DNA of 64,000 nt from Gnetum montanum (lineage: Eukaryota; Streptophyta; Gnetopsida; Gnetales; Gnetaceae): assembly GCA_015680685.1 (NCBI GenBank), contig MNCI01030805.1, positions 225,119 through 289,118 of the forward strand, read 5' to 3'. The notes under the pieces are model-generated. The model searched no databases and had not been told where the DNA came from. It saw nothing but the letters and a program-made list of their open reading frames with translations. Below, in pieces: positions 36,136 to 48,635 of the stretch; position 1 is the first letter of the stretch, and each line of letters opens with the position of its first letter. Both the position numbers and the translations under genes were made by a program.

Positions 36136-37492
36136 ACACGTCCCCAGCATGCATCTATGCTAGTACACAACAAGTGAGTGTTCACAGTGCGAACATGGGG
36201 TGGGACGTTGCAGTTCCAGAATGCAGTTCACGATGCCAAGAAAACACCCTCTAAAACATATGCAACGCCACTACTCCTGGCATCTTATTGATTCTCTAGA
36301 GATTTTGTATGACATCTTACTAACCCTCCAGACCTACTACCACCATGGATCAATTCCCTGGCAGTAGCTTCCCTGGTCAACGCCTGCTACTAGAATACTA
36401 GTAGTATTGTGGCCCAACCACAATATTGTTATCCTCTAGCCCCTGCCAGCACCCAAGCTCAAGACACATTTAGCTACTAGGTAGCCCATCTCACAGCTGA
36501 ACTGATAATGCTTGCCTTAGGTAGGGATTCCTAAGCATTTGCATTCATAGTAACTTCTAGCCTCCTTGATGCCACCTCCTCCACTCCGATGCTAGCAAGG
36601 TTGTTGTTGGCATCCTCGTTTGGATGTTGGACGACTCAGCAACAACATCAGTTTCTCTAGCAGCGTCCAAAGCTAGCAAGACCTTTACCTTAATTTTTCA
36701 TCATGGTTTTTTCATCTATTTTGCTTTCTTCTGTGTTTGCAGGATGCATACTAGAGGGGCATTGGTCAGAGGTACATTTCACCATGGTAGCAGATGCTAC
36801 ATCGTTGCAAGTTGGTTGTCTTGATTAGCTTAGCTACTTCAAAGTGCACATCCTATCCTCCCCCTTAAACCCCTTTACCTTACTTCTTACACTTGCAATC
36901 CATTCTCTCACCTCTTTTACAAGCTTTTCTTGATGCCTATTAAGCCCTCCCATATGCTGAACCGAAAAGTCCATGATGCGCGTAACACATCTCGCTGCAT
37001 GGGAAGCATCTGCACATGGGTTAAAACCTCATGTGGATGTAACGAAACTCATCCTATGAAAGAAATACTTGTCCTGCAATAACAAGTTTGTTTGCAAATG
37101 TAAAAGGAAAAATAGAAAAAGCAAAAGCATAAAAGAGCAAAGCTCATGCAAAAAAAAATCATGCCTAAAAAAATGGCACATCGACCATTTTGCAAGCACC
37201 CTCTCTAAGCTTTTCGATAAGAGGTCAAAGGTTAGCAAAAGCAAAGATGACCATGCAAACAACTCCCTCACAAGCACTCTAATGGAGGATTATGCTAAGT
37301 TTCATATTTACCATTTTTTTGAACCTCCTTTCTCTGTGCTTAACCCTTCCCTTTTCTTGCATAACCAACGCAACACTCTCAAGCATTACTAAGTGACATC
37401 TTGGTGATCACTGAAGAGCAATGTTAGCATCTCGTCTTTCATGGTGTTTCGTAATCTTTGTCAGCATCTCTCAGGTCCATCCTCTAGACGTC
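36136..37492 (+). other. Region between pol C and LTR C
   Basis: It holds a weak, broken counterpart (about 36250-36720) of the short ORF at 21739 and a Lys/Ser-rich open stretch at 37069-37392 that looks like chance composition. No recognised gene. Confidence 0.45.
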
Positions 37493-37508
37493 GACAAAGA
37501 GGGGCCAA
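37493..37508 (+). promoter_or_regulatory. Polypurine tract of LTR C
   Basis: gacaaagaggggccaa directly before the LTR start; the best preserved tract in the window. Confidence 0.8.
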
Positions 37509-38330
37509 TGAAACACCCTAAATTTTCAAGGCATTCTTTCTTCACCAAGTTCTTGGAATAAAGGCAGCGTCATGGCAGTTTGTCAGGAGATGGATGCTCT
37601 AAGTTCAGACTATCTAGTTTGGCAAGTTTTCTATACCTAGTGTTGATAGGTCTAACGGACTCTCTAGCTTGCCCACTGGGACAATTCATCCAACCAATAG
37701 CCTACTCAGGAACGATGCGTGGATTTGTCAACATTTCTTAGGCTGCACAAAATAGTTTGGCAAGTTTTCTAGTCAAGAGGTTTGCTACGCTATGCTACAC
37801 TATGTAGTGTAGTAGGCCTCAGGAGACTATTGTTTAGGCAATCAACTTCAAACTATTGTAAGACAAAATGCTACACTATGCTATGCTATGTAGCATAGAA
37901 AAGGAGAGACATAGAGGCCCAGCTTGTCTAGTGATTCAAACTACACTTGGTAAGCACTCCAGCCTTCAGAATCAGTTGTCTGGTTCAACTTCAACTTCTT
38001 TAGTAGAAATCCTCTTACCAGAAAAGTGGTGAATCAAGCAAAAAGTAAGTTGTCATGGCTATTACTCTATGCTACGCTACATAGCGTAGCACAACATAGA
38101 GACAATACAAAGAATGATAAAAGGCATCTCAAAATTTAGGATCAGTAAGTTCAAAGTCTTCACATTGCAAAGAACAAGGGTTGTAGATTTTCAGCATGAT
38201 CGTAGTTAAGGTCAGCTGCTACGCTAGATAGCGTAGTATAGTGTAGAAAACATGTAAAACTAGCCAATACATTTCGAAGGCTTCCAGCACCTGCAATTAG
38301 CTCCAATGCAATTTTCTTCCTCTAACTAGT

Positions 38331-38540
38331 GGCTACACTATGCTATGCTACATAGCATAGCACCGCATAGCAAGCAACTATGCTATGCTATGCTACATAG
38401 CGTAGCACAGCATAGCAAGCAACTACGCTATGCTAACATGCTATGTTCCTTAGCGTAGAACAACATAGCAAACAGCTACGCTACACTAACAAGCTACGCT
38501 CCATAGTGTAGCACAGCATAGTAGGTGGCTATGTTACATT
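38331..38540. repeat. Tandem palindromic repeats in U3 of LTR C
   Basis: Four units of about 45-60 bp, each with arms tatgctatgctac / atagcatagcac or tacgct / agcgta, so every unit can form a hairpin. Single dyads of the same kind lie at about 37779, 37870, 38072 and 38217. Confidence 0.75.
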
Positions 38541-38731
38541 GGTGTGCTTCACTCCTTGCCTACATTGTTGGCACACCTCATCCCAACATCTCTAGTTTTG
38601 ACAACGTGATTGCAGCATGGCAGGCTCATCAATCAATCAGCTTTGCATGTTCATGCAGCATGGACACGTCAACACCTTGTGGGTCTAGGACACATGGTGT
38701 CCAAATCGCATCTTTTGCATGCTCCTAGCCC

Positions 38732-38739
38732 TATAAATA
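38732..38739 (+). promoter_or_regulatory. TATA box of LTR C
   Basis: TATAAATA about 190 bases after the palindromic array. Confidence 0.75.
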
Positions 38740-39401
38740 CCCTGACAAGAAAGGCTCAAGGGGTTGGCAAATTTGAGAAGCATTGGCAATTTTGAGTATT
38801 GTTGGCATTTGTGTTTAGCAAATCAATTGAAAAACCTGCCGGAAAATTTTAGCAGGGTTGGCAATCTTGAGCATTGTTAACATTGGTGAGTTGAAAAAAA
38901 TCAAATAGTTAGCATTCCCATTTGGCATTCCATTAGCTCCTTTCTATTGCCTTTGTAGCACTTTGCACTATTAGTTCTTGAGTCCTCATTCAAGCGTATG
39001 TTTGGCTTGCTTTGAATGTCTCAGTTACTTTTGGGATCTCTATGCTTCCCAGCATCATGCAACCAATTGTATCCACCTTGAAAAAGTAAAGCTATAATCT
39101 TGAAGTGGTGCATTTCTTAACTCCATTTTAGATCATTCTTCTTCTTATCATTGCATTTTACATTGTTTTCTCTTTCTCGCATTTAATAATTATTACTTTA
39201 CGCTATAAACATTATTTTCATACCGAACATGTGCAAAAGGTTTAGTGACACCAATTAAGTCCCTATATAATTAACCAAATCATTCAAGGAATCCCATTTC
39301 CATTTTATCCAGCATGGCCCTTGTGCAGATCCATGGTTAAGACTATCCAACCGACGACCTCTTGGTGTTTCCAACCGTCAACATTTTCGGTCGCTACAAG
39401 T

Positions 39402-42400
39402 ATGAGTACCTCAGAGCATATCAATATACCTTTGAGCCTAAGTGGGCCTCTTGATGATGTAGAATGGTATGTCAACCCTAATTTCCTAAACCTTAAGCTT
39501 GAGAGTCTTGTTGGCCATGTAGCCTTAATAGAGAAACCTCTAGAATGGCTAAAAACCTAGTCAAGATCCTTGACTTAGAGGTGGATGACATAACCCAAGA
39601 CTCTCTAGTTAAGATTCATATCACAACACAAAATGGTGAGAAGAAAACCCTTAAACTAAGTTCCTCACTGGAAACTCAATAGGCTCAAGACATCACCAAG
39701 GTCTTGCAAGGTAACATTAAGGCCTTTTCCTAGTCATATGAAAATATGCAAGGCCTAGATCCATATTTGGTCCAACATAACATCATACTTAATCCTAACA
39801 TTAGACTAGTTAAGTAAAAAGTTTGTGATGATATCTCAAAGCTCTACCAAGCTAGTTTCATTAGGGTTGTCAACTATGTAGAATTGGTATCCAACATAGT
39901 GTTAGTCCCTAACAAAAATGGAAGTATCCATATTTCCATTTATTTTTGAGATCTAAACAAAGAGAACATCAAGGATGACTTCCCTTTTCCAAGTATTAAT
40001 CAATTTATCAATACTATGGTAGGACATCCCTTATTGTCTTTTTTGGATGATTTGTTGAGGTACAACTAGATTAAGATTAACATAGAGCACCAACTTAGTA
40101 CAACCTTCATGATCCCTTGGGGTACCTTTTGCTATACGATGATGCCCTTTGGTCTTAAGAACATAGGAGAAACCTATCAACAATCCATGACCTATATCTT
40201 CAACAATTACATGCTAGGTTTGCTCAAAAATTATGTTAATGATATAGTTGTTAAGTCTAAAGTGGCCAACAACCATGCTAAAGACCTAGATCTTTTGCTT
40301 AAATGATGACTCAAGTATGAGCTTAGGCTCAATCCTAAGAAATGTATCTTTAGTGTCAAGATCAGTAAAATGCTTAGCTTTGTAGTATCTAAAGTAGGGA
40401 TAGGTATCAATCCTGATAAGGTTAAGGTCATATCCAAATAATCAGTGCCTACCAACCTTAAGGAGCTTCAAGGATTATAAGAAAGATTGAAATTTATTCG
40501 TAGGTTTATCACTAGGCTTACAAATAAGTTACATTCCATGCAACACTTGCTTAAGAAAGAGGTTCACTCTGAGTGAATGGCTCAATTTCAAGAGACCTCT
40601 GAAAACCTTAAGCAAGAGTTTGTAGAACTACCAATGATCTATCCTTCAAAAGAGGGTAAAAAATTTTACATCTACCTTGCCATCTCTCACATGTCCATTA
40701 CACCTCTACTCTTTTAGAAGCATGATGATGGAGCAAAGATGCTAGTATACTATCTTAGCCATGCATTAGTTTCCCATGAGACTCGATACACCAAAATGGA
40801 GAAGTATTGTTTAGCACTAGTCTTCTTGTTAAACAACTAGAGACACTACCTCTTCAAAATCCAAGTTAACATCATCTACAAAGATAATGTGCTCAGAGCC
40901 ATAATAACCAACATTTATGAAAGTAGTTGTATAGCTTGATGCAAAGCCATGGCTGTGGACTTTGACATTCATTATGTCTCTCAATCCTTGACAAAAGATT
41001 AAGCTATAGTCATACAACTCATAGTTTCACCTGTTGATGACCAGGCATCCATAGATCTTGAGTTCCTTGATGAGCACATTAACACCATTTGCCAAGTTCT
41101 TGAGAGTTATGAGGGCATCATGCACTTTGATGGAGCTTCAACTACCCATGGAACTAGTGTCACTACCATCATAAAATTTTCATCTAGTGAAATCTATTCC
41201 TTCACCTATCCTTTTGAGTTTCCATGTAGAAACAACATAGCAAAGTATGATGGTTTGATTAGAAGGATGATGGTAGCCCATGACCTAGGAATTAGACACT
41301 TAATAATCAAAGGAGATTCAAAACTTGTGGTTAACCAAGTAACTAAAGTCTATGCATGTAAAGCCAAACACTTACAACCTTATTGTGACATGGGGTATCA
41401 ACTATTACAACAATTTGTAGAAGTTGATGTCCAACACATACCCTAAAATGAGAACACCATATTCGATGCAATCATAATTCTATCCCTTAGTTTTATGCCA
41501 GATGTGTTTAGGAAGTTGTCCACCTTAACCATGGATTGTGTTATTCCCATCATTCAAAACATTAAGGATACCTTTATGGACATTGTTCATACTACTTTGG
41601 CCAAGGAGTGATATGATGATATTAAATTCTACCTTATGCATGGTGAATCCTCATAAGGCTTGACTATTGCTCAAAAGGATGTTGTATGTAAACACTTGAA
41701 GTAGTATGTCATTGTAGGTAATAAAACATTATGTTGATGATCCTATGATGGCATATTACTAAATTTCTTGGGTAAAACTAAAGCTAGAATAGTCCTTGAG
41801 GAGGTTCATGAGCATGTTTATGGAGGACATATAAGAGTTAAAGCTATAGTTGCTAAGATTAGACAGTTAGGCTACTACTGGCCCCATATGGAAAGTGACT
41901 GCATGTAGAAGGTTAAGTGATTTGAGACATGCTAATGACATAGTAACCTGATACACATATGACCGACTGAGTTACATACAACTCAAATTACTTGATCATT
42001 TCAATGACAAGGTTGATATCATTGGACCTATACCACCCAAGTGTTTCATAGGGCACAACTTCATCATCACTATAACCAAATAGTTTACCAAAAGGGTTGA
42101 TGCTATTTCCCTAAGGAAAACTACATCTGACCAAGTTTGCAAGTTTATCTTGGATAACATTGTAACCCATTTTGGCATACCCATGACCATAGTTATGGAT
42201 AATGGACCACAATTTAGTAGCCATGAAATGAAATATTTTTTTCACAACCTAAGCATTAAGAATTCTTTTTCATTGCCTTATTACCCTCAAGCTAACGGAT
42301 AAGTAGAAGTAAGAAACAAGGCCATTATCAACTTACACAAGATTATGGCCAATAATAGCAAGTGAAAATGGCATGAGTGGCTCATCCATGCACTTTGGGC

Positions 42401-42842
42401 CTATCATACAACTTACCACATGACAAGTAATGCAACCCCTTATAGCATCGTTTATGATTTTGAAGTCATTTTACCTCTTGAATTGCAAGTGCCTCACTCC
42501 AAGTAGCGTTGATTGACGTCATCAATGATGATTAGAATAAGGAGTTGTGAATAATGATCCTAGACTAGATGGAGGAGCAATGTATGCAAGTTCTTTCTCA
42601 CATCGAACTCTATCAAGAGAGGTAGAGTAGCAGCACCATCGTAAGATGACCAAGTGTAAGATCAAGGAGGGTGACCTAGTCCTCAAAGCCATCCACAAGC
42701 ATGTGGATAAATTCTTAGGTAACTAGGAAGGGCCCTTCCTTATCACCAAAGCCTATGATAACCAAGAATTTAGGATACCTGACATGGATGAAAATGAGTT
42801 GGCTAATCCTATCAATCATACATAAAGTCATATTACAGGTAG
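39402..42842 (+). pseudogene. pol: Tat/Ogre-like pol D (broken), fused to LTR C
   Basis: Starts with the pre-RT linker (ATG 39402, MSTSEHINIP), then RT (about 39840-40450, with MPFGLKNIGETYQ; catalytic site YVND), RNase H (40660-40990), a well kept second RNase H (41120-41446, HFDGAS and KGDSKLVVNQV), zinc region (about 41800-41950), integrase core (about 42000-42490, with VMDNGPQFS) and C-terminus. More diverged than copies A to C. The primer site, gag-protease and antisense gene are all missing between the LTR and this region. Confidence 0.9.
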
Positions 42843-42877
42843 CTGATAAACATCAACAAGTGAGCCTACTCAACCAT

Positions 42878-43075
42878 GTCCTACCAAGGCCTTAAATCGA
42901 TAACATGACCTACTAAGGTCTTAAACTAGAAACATGACTTGTTAGAGCCTAAAATTGATGATATGGTTTACAAAGGCCTTAAACTAGCACCATGCTCCTC
43001 TATGACCATAAACTAGCACCACAAACTACTAGGGCCTTAAACTGGTACCATGGCCCACCACAACCTTAAACTAGA
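42878..43075. repeat. Short-motif array after pol D
   Basis: Six or seven units of about 30-35 bp with forms such as aaggccttaaactag. Confidence 0.7.
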
Positions 43076-43559
43076 AAATTTGGTGACCTGGGTAGCTTGG
43101 TTTTATCATTTTTATTTGGCCTATACACATTGTAACATATTAAAATGCTACATTTTCTTACTTTGCTTATCTACTTGGAGTTGTGTTTGCAAGATGAAGC
43201 TCAAGGCCATCACAAGGATGCAACTCATTATGTTAGCAATTCATCACACAATCTTGATGTGCAAGATCTAGTGAGTTTGTGTTGCTATGTTAAGAGTGCT
43301 TACACCATTTCCCTCCACCTAGCACCACTCCTTGAGCCCAACCCCATACCCTAATTATGATCTACCATACCGTGAAAAATAATGTCAACCTATGTTTGTC
43401 ACTCATGCACTATAATCATGTGATATCTCTTCATCATGATCCATCCTCAAGTTCACTTGAATGTAACATAGCTCATTTAGTGGAAAGCACTAATTCCACT
43501 AGATGTAACACATGAATCCTATGGGTAACATACTCAAGCCCAACTAGTACTCAAGTTTC
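43076..43559. other. Region after pol D
   Basis: Counterpart of the stretch between pol and LTR in the other copies (aacacatctcgctgcatggg-like sequence near 43450-43510). No 3' LTR follows; the sequence runs into an inverted fragment. Confidence 0.4.
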
Positions 43560-43935
43560 TCTATGAAAGTGTATCAAAATGTTGTTCTAGAGTACCTTGG
43601 TGATGTCTTAAGCCTACTGAGATTCCATTGAGGAACTTAATTTTAGTGCTTTCTCCTAACCACTATGTGTCATGATAGGAACCTCAACTAGAGAGTCCTT
43701 GGTAATGTCATCAACCTCAAGGTTAAGGCTTTTGAAGAGGTTTTTAGGCCACTCTAGAGGTTTCTTTATTGAGGCTATGTGGTCGAAAAAAATCTCAAGC
43801 TCAAGACCTAAGCAATTAAGTTCAATAAATCGTTCAACATCACCATGAGGTCCACTTAGGTTTAATGGTAAACTGATTTACATCCAGGTGTCCATACTCC
43901 AATCTTGCATATCAACCATAAGCACATTAAGTGAC
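43560..43935 (-). pseudogene. Inverted fragment of Tat pol (pre-RT linker)
   Basis: On the minus strand it matches 39405-39730 of pol D: gacatcaccaaggt, the LSGPxDDVE-like start and the KPLEWxKxLxKxLxLEVDDI-like linker. It stops before RT. It is a truncated second Tat element in opposite orientation. Confidence 0.75.
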
Positions 43936-44690
43936 ACCTAGATAAAATGAATAAACAATGCCAAAATGATATAAAATTTTCTATCAGCTATGCATGGATC
44001 AACCAAAACATGTAATTTCATACTTAAACAAGATGCAAAAAAGGATAACAAATGTTATAATACGTAGGTGAATAAAAATAAGGCTACATAAGATTAAATA
44101 AATGCTAAACAATGTGAAAACATGGTGGAATGGAACCAAGTAATGCTTCAATGAAGCCAAATAACATCACAAGGCTAAAGAATTAAGGTTAACAAGGTCA
44201 AATCAAGCTAAAATACAGTGAAACAAGGCTGAACAAGTAAAGGTAGAAAAAATAAGGTAAAACATGATTAATGTTAATCAATCAAGGTTATATTTTACTA
44301 GTTTTAGGCCTTAGTAGGCCATATTGCCAATTTAAGACCTTGGAAAACCATATGATGGTCAAATGATGCTAGATGATGGTCCAAGGATGGTTGAATCCCA
44401 CCAAATAACATCAATCAAAGGTTAAACATGGTTAACTAAGGTGAAAAAAAAAGATAAATAGTGAGATCAAAGCCAAGTAGAAGTTGAATGAGATTAACTA
44501 ATGATCTCTAAAAGTCAACCATGCATTGAAATATCAAAACAAGTAGAAACACCATGAAACAAGGTCAAATTAGGTAAGGTGGAAAACATGTGATAAAAGA
44601 ATATCAATATTGGTCAAATAGGATTAGATTTTCCTAGTTTTAGGCCTTAGCAGACCATAGTAAAGGTCTACAAGATTGACAAGTATGTTT
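43936..44690. other. Inverted pre-RT spacer
   Basis: Contains reverse-strand copies of the short motif (ctagttttaggcctta at about 44295 and 44633), as found just upstream of pol in the other units. Runs of simple aaggttaacaaggtcaa-like sequence; no ORF. Confidence 0.45.
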
Positions 44691-44744
44691 TAGCACATGA
44701 TGAAGTCGTTTCAAGGAAAAATGACATCTTTTGATGTGACTATG

Positions 44745-46315
44745 TTGGGCTCTCTTGGTGACTATGCTAGCCAGCATAGTCAGACCAAGCCCCAACATAG
44801 TTGATGATAGTATATGGTTTCCAAGGTTTTTTTTGGCTAGTTTTGAGTTCTTGATGATCTTTATAACTAGCATTGTGGGCTGGGGTTGAAGATTGGTTCA
44901 TTTTGACTTTGTTTTTATCCTTGGAAAGCTAGAAATAATGCCAAAACAGGTGATTACACTAGGAATACATTGGCTAGCATAGTCCATACTTGCTCTAGCA
45001 TAGATGCATGTGAGAAATGGATTTATAGGGTTTAAGAGTTATTACTGGTATTCCATCATCTTTCTAGGGTAATGCAGGGTATGGAAAAGACTAAATTAGT
45101 CCTTTGGAAGGTAAAATAGGCTACTAAAAGTAATTTTTAACACCATTTACCACTAGACTATAGTGGCTAATGTAGTTAAATATTGCCCTAGAGTAGACCA
45201 AGTAAATCTAGTTTTTTCTTGGTCAAAAAAATATGGAACTATTGTTGGGTAGGGTTGAGCAAGATTTTAGACTTTCAAGCAAGTTTTTGGATAATGTGTA
45301 GTGTCATGGCATTGCTGAAACTTGTCCAACACCATGACTACAATAAGACTACACTTGCTAGTGTAGTCCAAGAATATCTCAACATCATTAAGGTAAGTTT
45401 TGAGCTTTTCATGATCAAACAAGGTTAAATTACATTAACTTCAGGACTTTATGATTCTAAGATTCTAGAATCAAGTTTTTGGCCCTTTTAATTATTGATG
45501 GGATAGTTAAACCACTTTATGATAGGGACTACACTAGGACTACATTGGTCAGTGTAGATCCAAGCCTAGCTTAATGTAGATGAAGGTAATCTAGAATTCC
45601 CATGGTCTAAATAAGGTGAAATTATGACTAGGAAATGTTGAGTAATGTTCTAGGTTTCTTAAGTCAAATTTTAGGTCATTTGGGATTACAAGATACTGAT
45701 TTCATCAATTTCCAATCATGACTACACTAGGACTACATTGGCTAGCATATTCATAACCTATTCCAGTGTAGTAAGGGGTGAAATCTAGCTTTTGGTGAGT
45801 TCTTACAGTCAATTGACCAATTTCTTGGATTCCTAGGATTACCGATGCTCCTAGATAGGGTTTTGGCTTAGGATGGTCAATTCTAGAGGCTGTTTTAGGC
45901 ATTAAAATGATGATTTCCTATTTGGACTACATTGGCCACCATATTTGAGCCTAGACTCAATGTAGATGAGGTAAATCTAACATTTCAAGAATCAAAACAA
46001 AGTGGATTTGCAACTAGGTATGGCCAAATGAGGTTTCAAGTTTCCAAGTTAGGTTTTGGGCTGTTTGGAATGTCAACTCACTAGTTAAATCAACCTAGGA
46101 CCATGACTACATTGGGATTACATTGGTTTGCATAGTCCAAGCCTCCTCCAACGTGTTCACAATATGAATCTTGGATTTTGGTGAAATTCCATGGTCAATT
46201 AAGTAGGTATTTAGGTATTTAGATCAATGGCATTTAGAATTAGGGGTTTAAGCCTAGGATGGTTAATATTGATGGTTTTTTTGGTTTTGAACTAATCCTA
46301 CACCCTTGGACTATG
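44745..46315. repeat. Diverged tandem array, period near 195 bp
   Basis: The block gactacactaggactacattggc followed by tagcatagtccaag recurs, diverged, at about 44756, 44948, 45150, 45330, 45520, 45715, 45920 and 46105, with a ninth start at 46300 cut by the gap. The region between blocks also repeats (ggttttgggc.. and aggtcaattc-like). Nothing coding is visible. Confidence 0.75.
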
Positions 46316-46455
46316 NNNNNNNNNNNNNNNNNNNNNNNNNNNNNNNNNNNNNNNNNNNNNNNNNNNNNNNNNNNNNNNNNNNNNNNNNNNNNNNNNNNNN
46401 NNNNNNNNNNNNNNNNNNNNNNNNNNNNNNNNNNNNNNNNNNNNNNNNNNNNNNN
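46316..46455. other. Assembly gap (140 N)
   Basis: 140 unknown bases separate the inverted Tat region and its tandem repeat from Athila-like pol E, so the junction itself is unseen. Confidence 0.99.
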
Positions 46456-48635
46456 AGAAAAATATGCTATTAAACATGGTTGAAAAATGGTCAACAGCCT
46501 TTGCGTAGTCATATCTTGAACTCATAGGGATTGATCCTAGGATATGCCAACATGACATGTACATTGACCTAGCTGTGAAGCTAAAGAGACAACCACAAAG
46601 GTAGTTGAACCCCAAAATAAAGCAAATCATCAAGGAGAAAATTGAACAACTCCTCAAGATGGGGTTCATTTATCCCATTGCGGATAGCGAGTGGGTTAGG
46701 CCACACGATATTGTGCCCAAGAAAGGTGGAAAGTGGTGGGTCTGCATCAATTTTCAACTACTGAATATTACAACATTCAAGGATCACTTTCCATTGCCCT
46801 TCATTGATTACGTATTAGACATAATATCTTGTTATTGCTACTATAGGTTTCTAGATGGTTATAGTGGCTATAACCAAATCCAAATTACTCTAGAGGACCA
46901 AGCCAAAACAACATTCACAACTTCATGGAGGGACTTTTGCATATTGCAAGATGCCTTTTATATGGGCAATGCCCTTGCTACATTCCAACACCTAGTATTA
47001 AGCATTTTTCAATAGTAAATTGGTAGTGGTGTGGAAGTCTTCATGGATGGCTACTCCACATATCGAGCTACATTTGAGCAAGCCTTGGACTTCCTTGAGC
47101 AAGTGTTAAAATGATGTGTTGAAACAAATCTATGTCTAAATTGGTAAAAGATTCACCTAATGGTCAAGGATGGCATTGTATTAGGGTACAAAATATCACA
47201 AACAGGAATTGAGGTTGACCCCGATAAAATAAGGGTCATCCAAGGAATAACCCAATGACCAGAAACTGTCAAAGATGTTTGATCATTCCTGGGGCATAGT
47301 GGCTACTACTAATGATTCATAGAGAATTTCTCTAAGATTGTAAAACCATTAGTAGAGTTGAAAAAGAAAGATGCTCCATTTTTCTCGATTGTGGAATGTG
47401 AATAAGCATTCCAACAGCTAAAAGAGAAACTTGTACAAATTCCAATTCTACAAGCACCAAATTGGTCCAGACCATTTTATGTTATGATGGATATATCAAA
47501 TTATTCTTTGGGAACTATGCTTACCTAGATGGATGATAAGAATCCATATTACATCCACTATTCTAGCCAAAGCATTGTGGGTGCACAATTGAACGACACC
47601 ACTACAGAAAAAGACTTGATCATAGTGGTGTTTTCTCTAGAAAATTTCAAACATTATGTGCTTGGATACAAAGTGTTTGTGCATACAAACCACAGTTCCA
47701 TCTACTTCTTGATCAACAAGCCAATGGTTAGCTCCCATGTCATACGATGGCTGGTGATCTTATAGGAATTCGACCTTACAATGGTAGATACAAAAGGCAT
47801 TGAGAATGTGATCACTGACCACTTTTCTTGGTTACAATGGGACAACAAAGAGGAGGAGAACCCACTATCTAATATGTTTCCTGATGAACTCCTCTTTGTT
47901 GGGGCTATAATTGAACAATTTCCCAATGAGCCTAATTGGTAAGATGACATTCTCACCTATCTTCTCACCCAAGAGATGCTACAAGGGTTGGATCACCGAA
48001 AGAAACAACAATTTCTTCACTAGGTAAAATATAGGAAACACTAGATCACGAAGCTCAACAATGCCCTTTGGGCCTACCGCTCAACATGGAAACTTTTTAT
48101 AGGCTATTCTTCCTATGAACTTTTGTATGAAAAATTACCAATACTTCCTATTCAATCCAAGCTTTGTACATTTTCAACAACTTGTGACCTCAACCTTGAC
48201 TTGAGTTTAGCACAAAAAGAAAGACTAATGAATCTCAACTTGCTAGATGAAAATCAATTGGTAACCCTACCATCTAATGAGTTGCACAAGGCATACAACA
48301 AAAAGCACCATGACCTTAAAATCAAGAAAGTCAAACTTCAACTAGGAGATAAGGTTCTCTACTAGAACCCCACACACATACCTCAACGAACTAAGTTCCA
48401 AATGTTGTGGGAAGGATCTTATATAATTTATGAAACTTTTCCTTCTAGGGCCATGATGATCTACAAACTTGAGAGCCCAAACAAGAAATAGTTGATCAAC
48501 ATACAATAAGTCAAACCTTTCCATGAGCATGTGCCAACAAATACAACAAACACCTCATCGGATGGACAACCACGTTCAATATTTTGGATCTTCTCCTCTC
48601 AACTCAGTTGTGGAGGAGATGGCCATCTGCACTAA
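46456..48635 (+). pseudogene. pol: Athila-like pol E (5' unseen, integrase largely deleted)
   Basis: RT at about 46605-47110 (KDHFPLPFIDYVLD, FLDGYSGYNQIQITLED, FMDGYSTY where the family has FMDDFS), RNase H at about 47400-47800, then a jump near 48030 from the start of the integrase zinc domain to its late core (NNALWAYRSTWK at about 48058). About 650 bases present in element F (57068-57716) are missing, with aaata at both ends of the lost part. The C-terminus continues to TAA at 48633. Similar to pol F along its length. Confidence 0.9.

Larger units (their letters stand above)
22845..39398 (+). mobile_element. Chimeric Tat-like unit bounded by LTR B and LTR C (about 16.6 kb)
   Basis: LTR B, primer site, gag-protease B, antisense gene B, pol C, array, LTR C. 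Up to about 27945 it is about 90% like the upstream unit; beyond that the antisense gene, pol and LTR belong to a clearly more diverged subfamily. The unit therefore looks joined from two subfamilies. Confidence 0.65.
37509..39398 (+). mobile_element. LTR C (Tat-type, 1890 bp)
   Basis: Begins tgaaacaccc, ends ttcggtcgctaca. Longer than LTR A and B mainly because U3 carries many more copies of the gctatgctacatagc type dyad. TATAAATA at 38732-38739. Its 3' end is joined directly to pol D, with no primer site or gag. Confidence 0.85.

Noticed and set aside
37069-37392. Lys/Ser-rich ORF as a nuclear protein gene
   Set aside because: A-rich sequence between pol C and LTR C; no conserved frame in copies A, B or D.
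38331-38540. CRISPR-like array
   Set aside because: Repeats are diverged palindromes without unique spacers of constant length, inside a plant LTR.
44745-46315. Centromeric satellite
   Set aside because: Units are few and highly diverged, and flanked by retrotransposon sequence; no evidence of a long homogeneous array.
46240-46669. Open frames crossing 46316-46455
   Set aside because: They exist only because unknown bases carry no stops.
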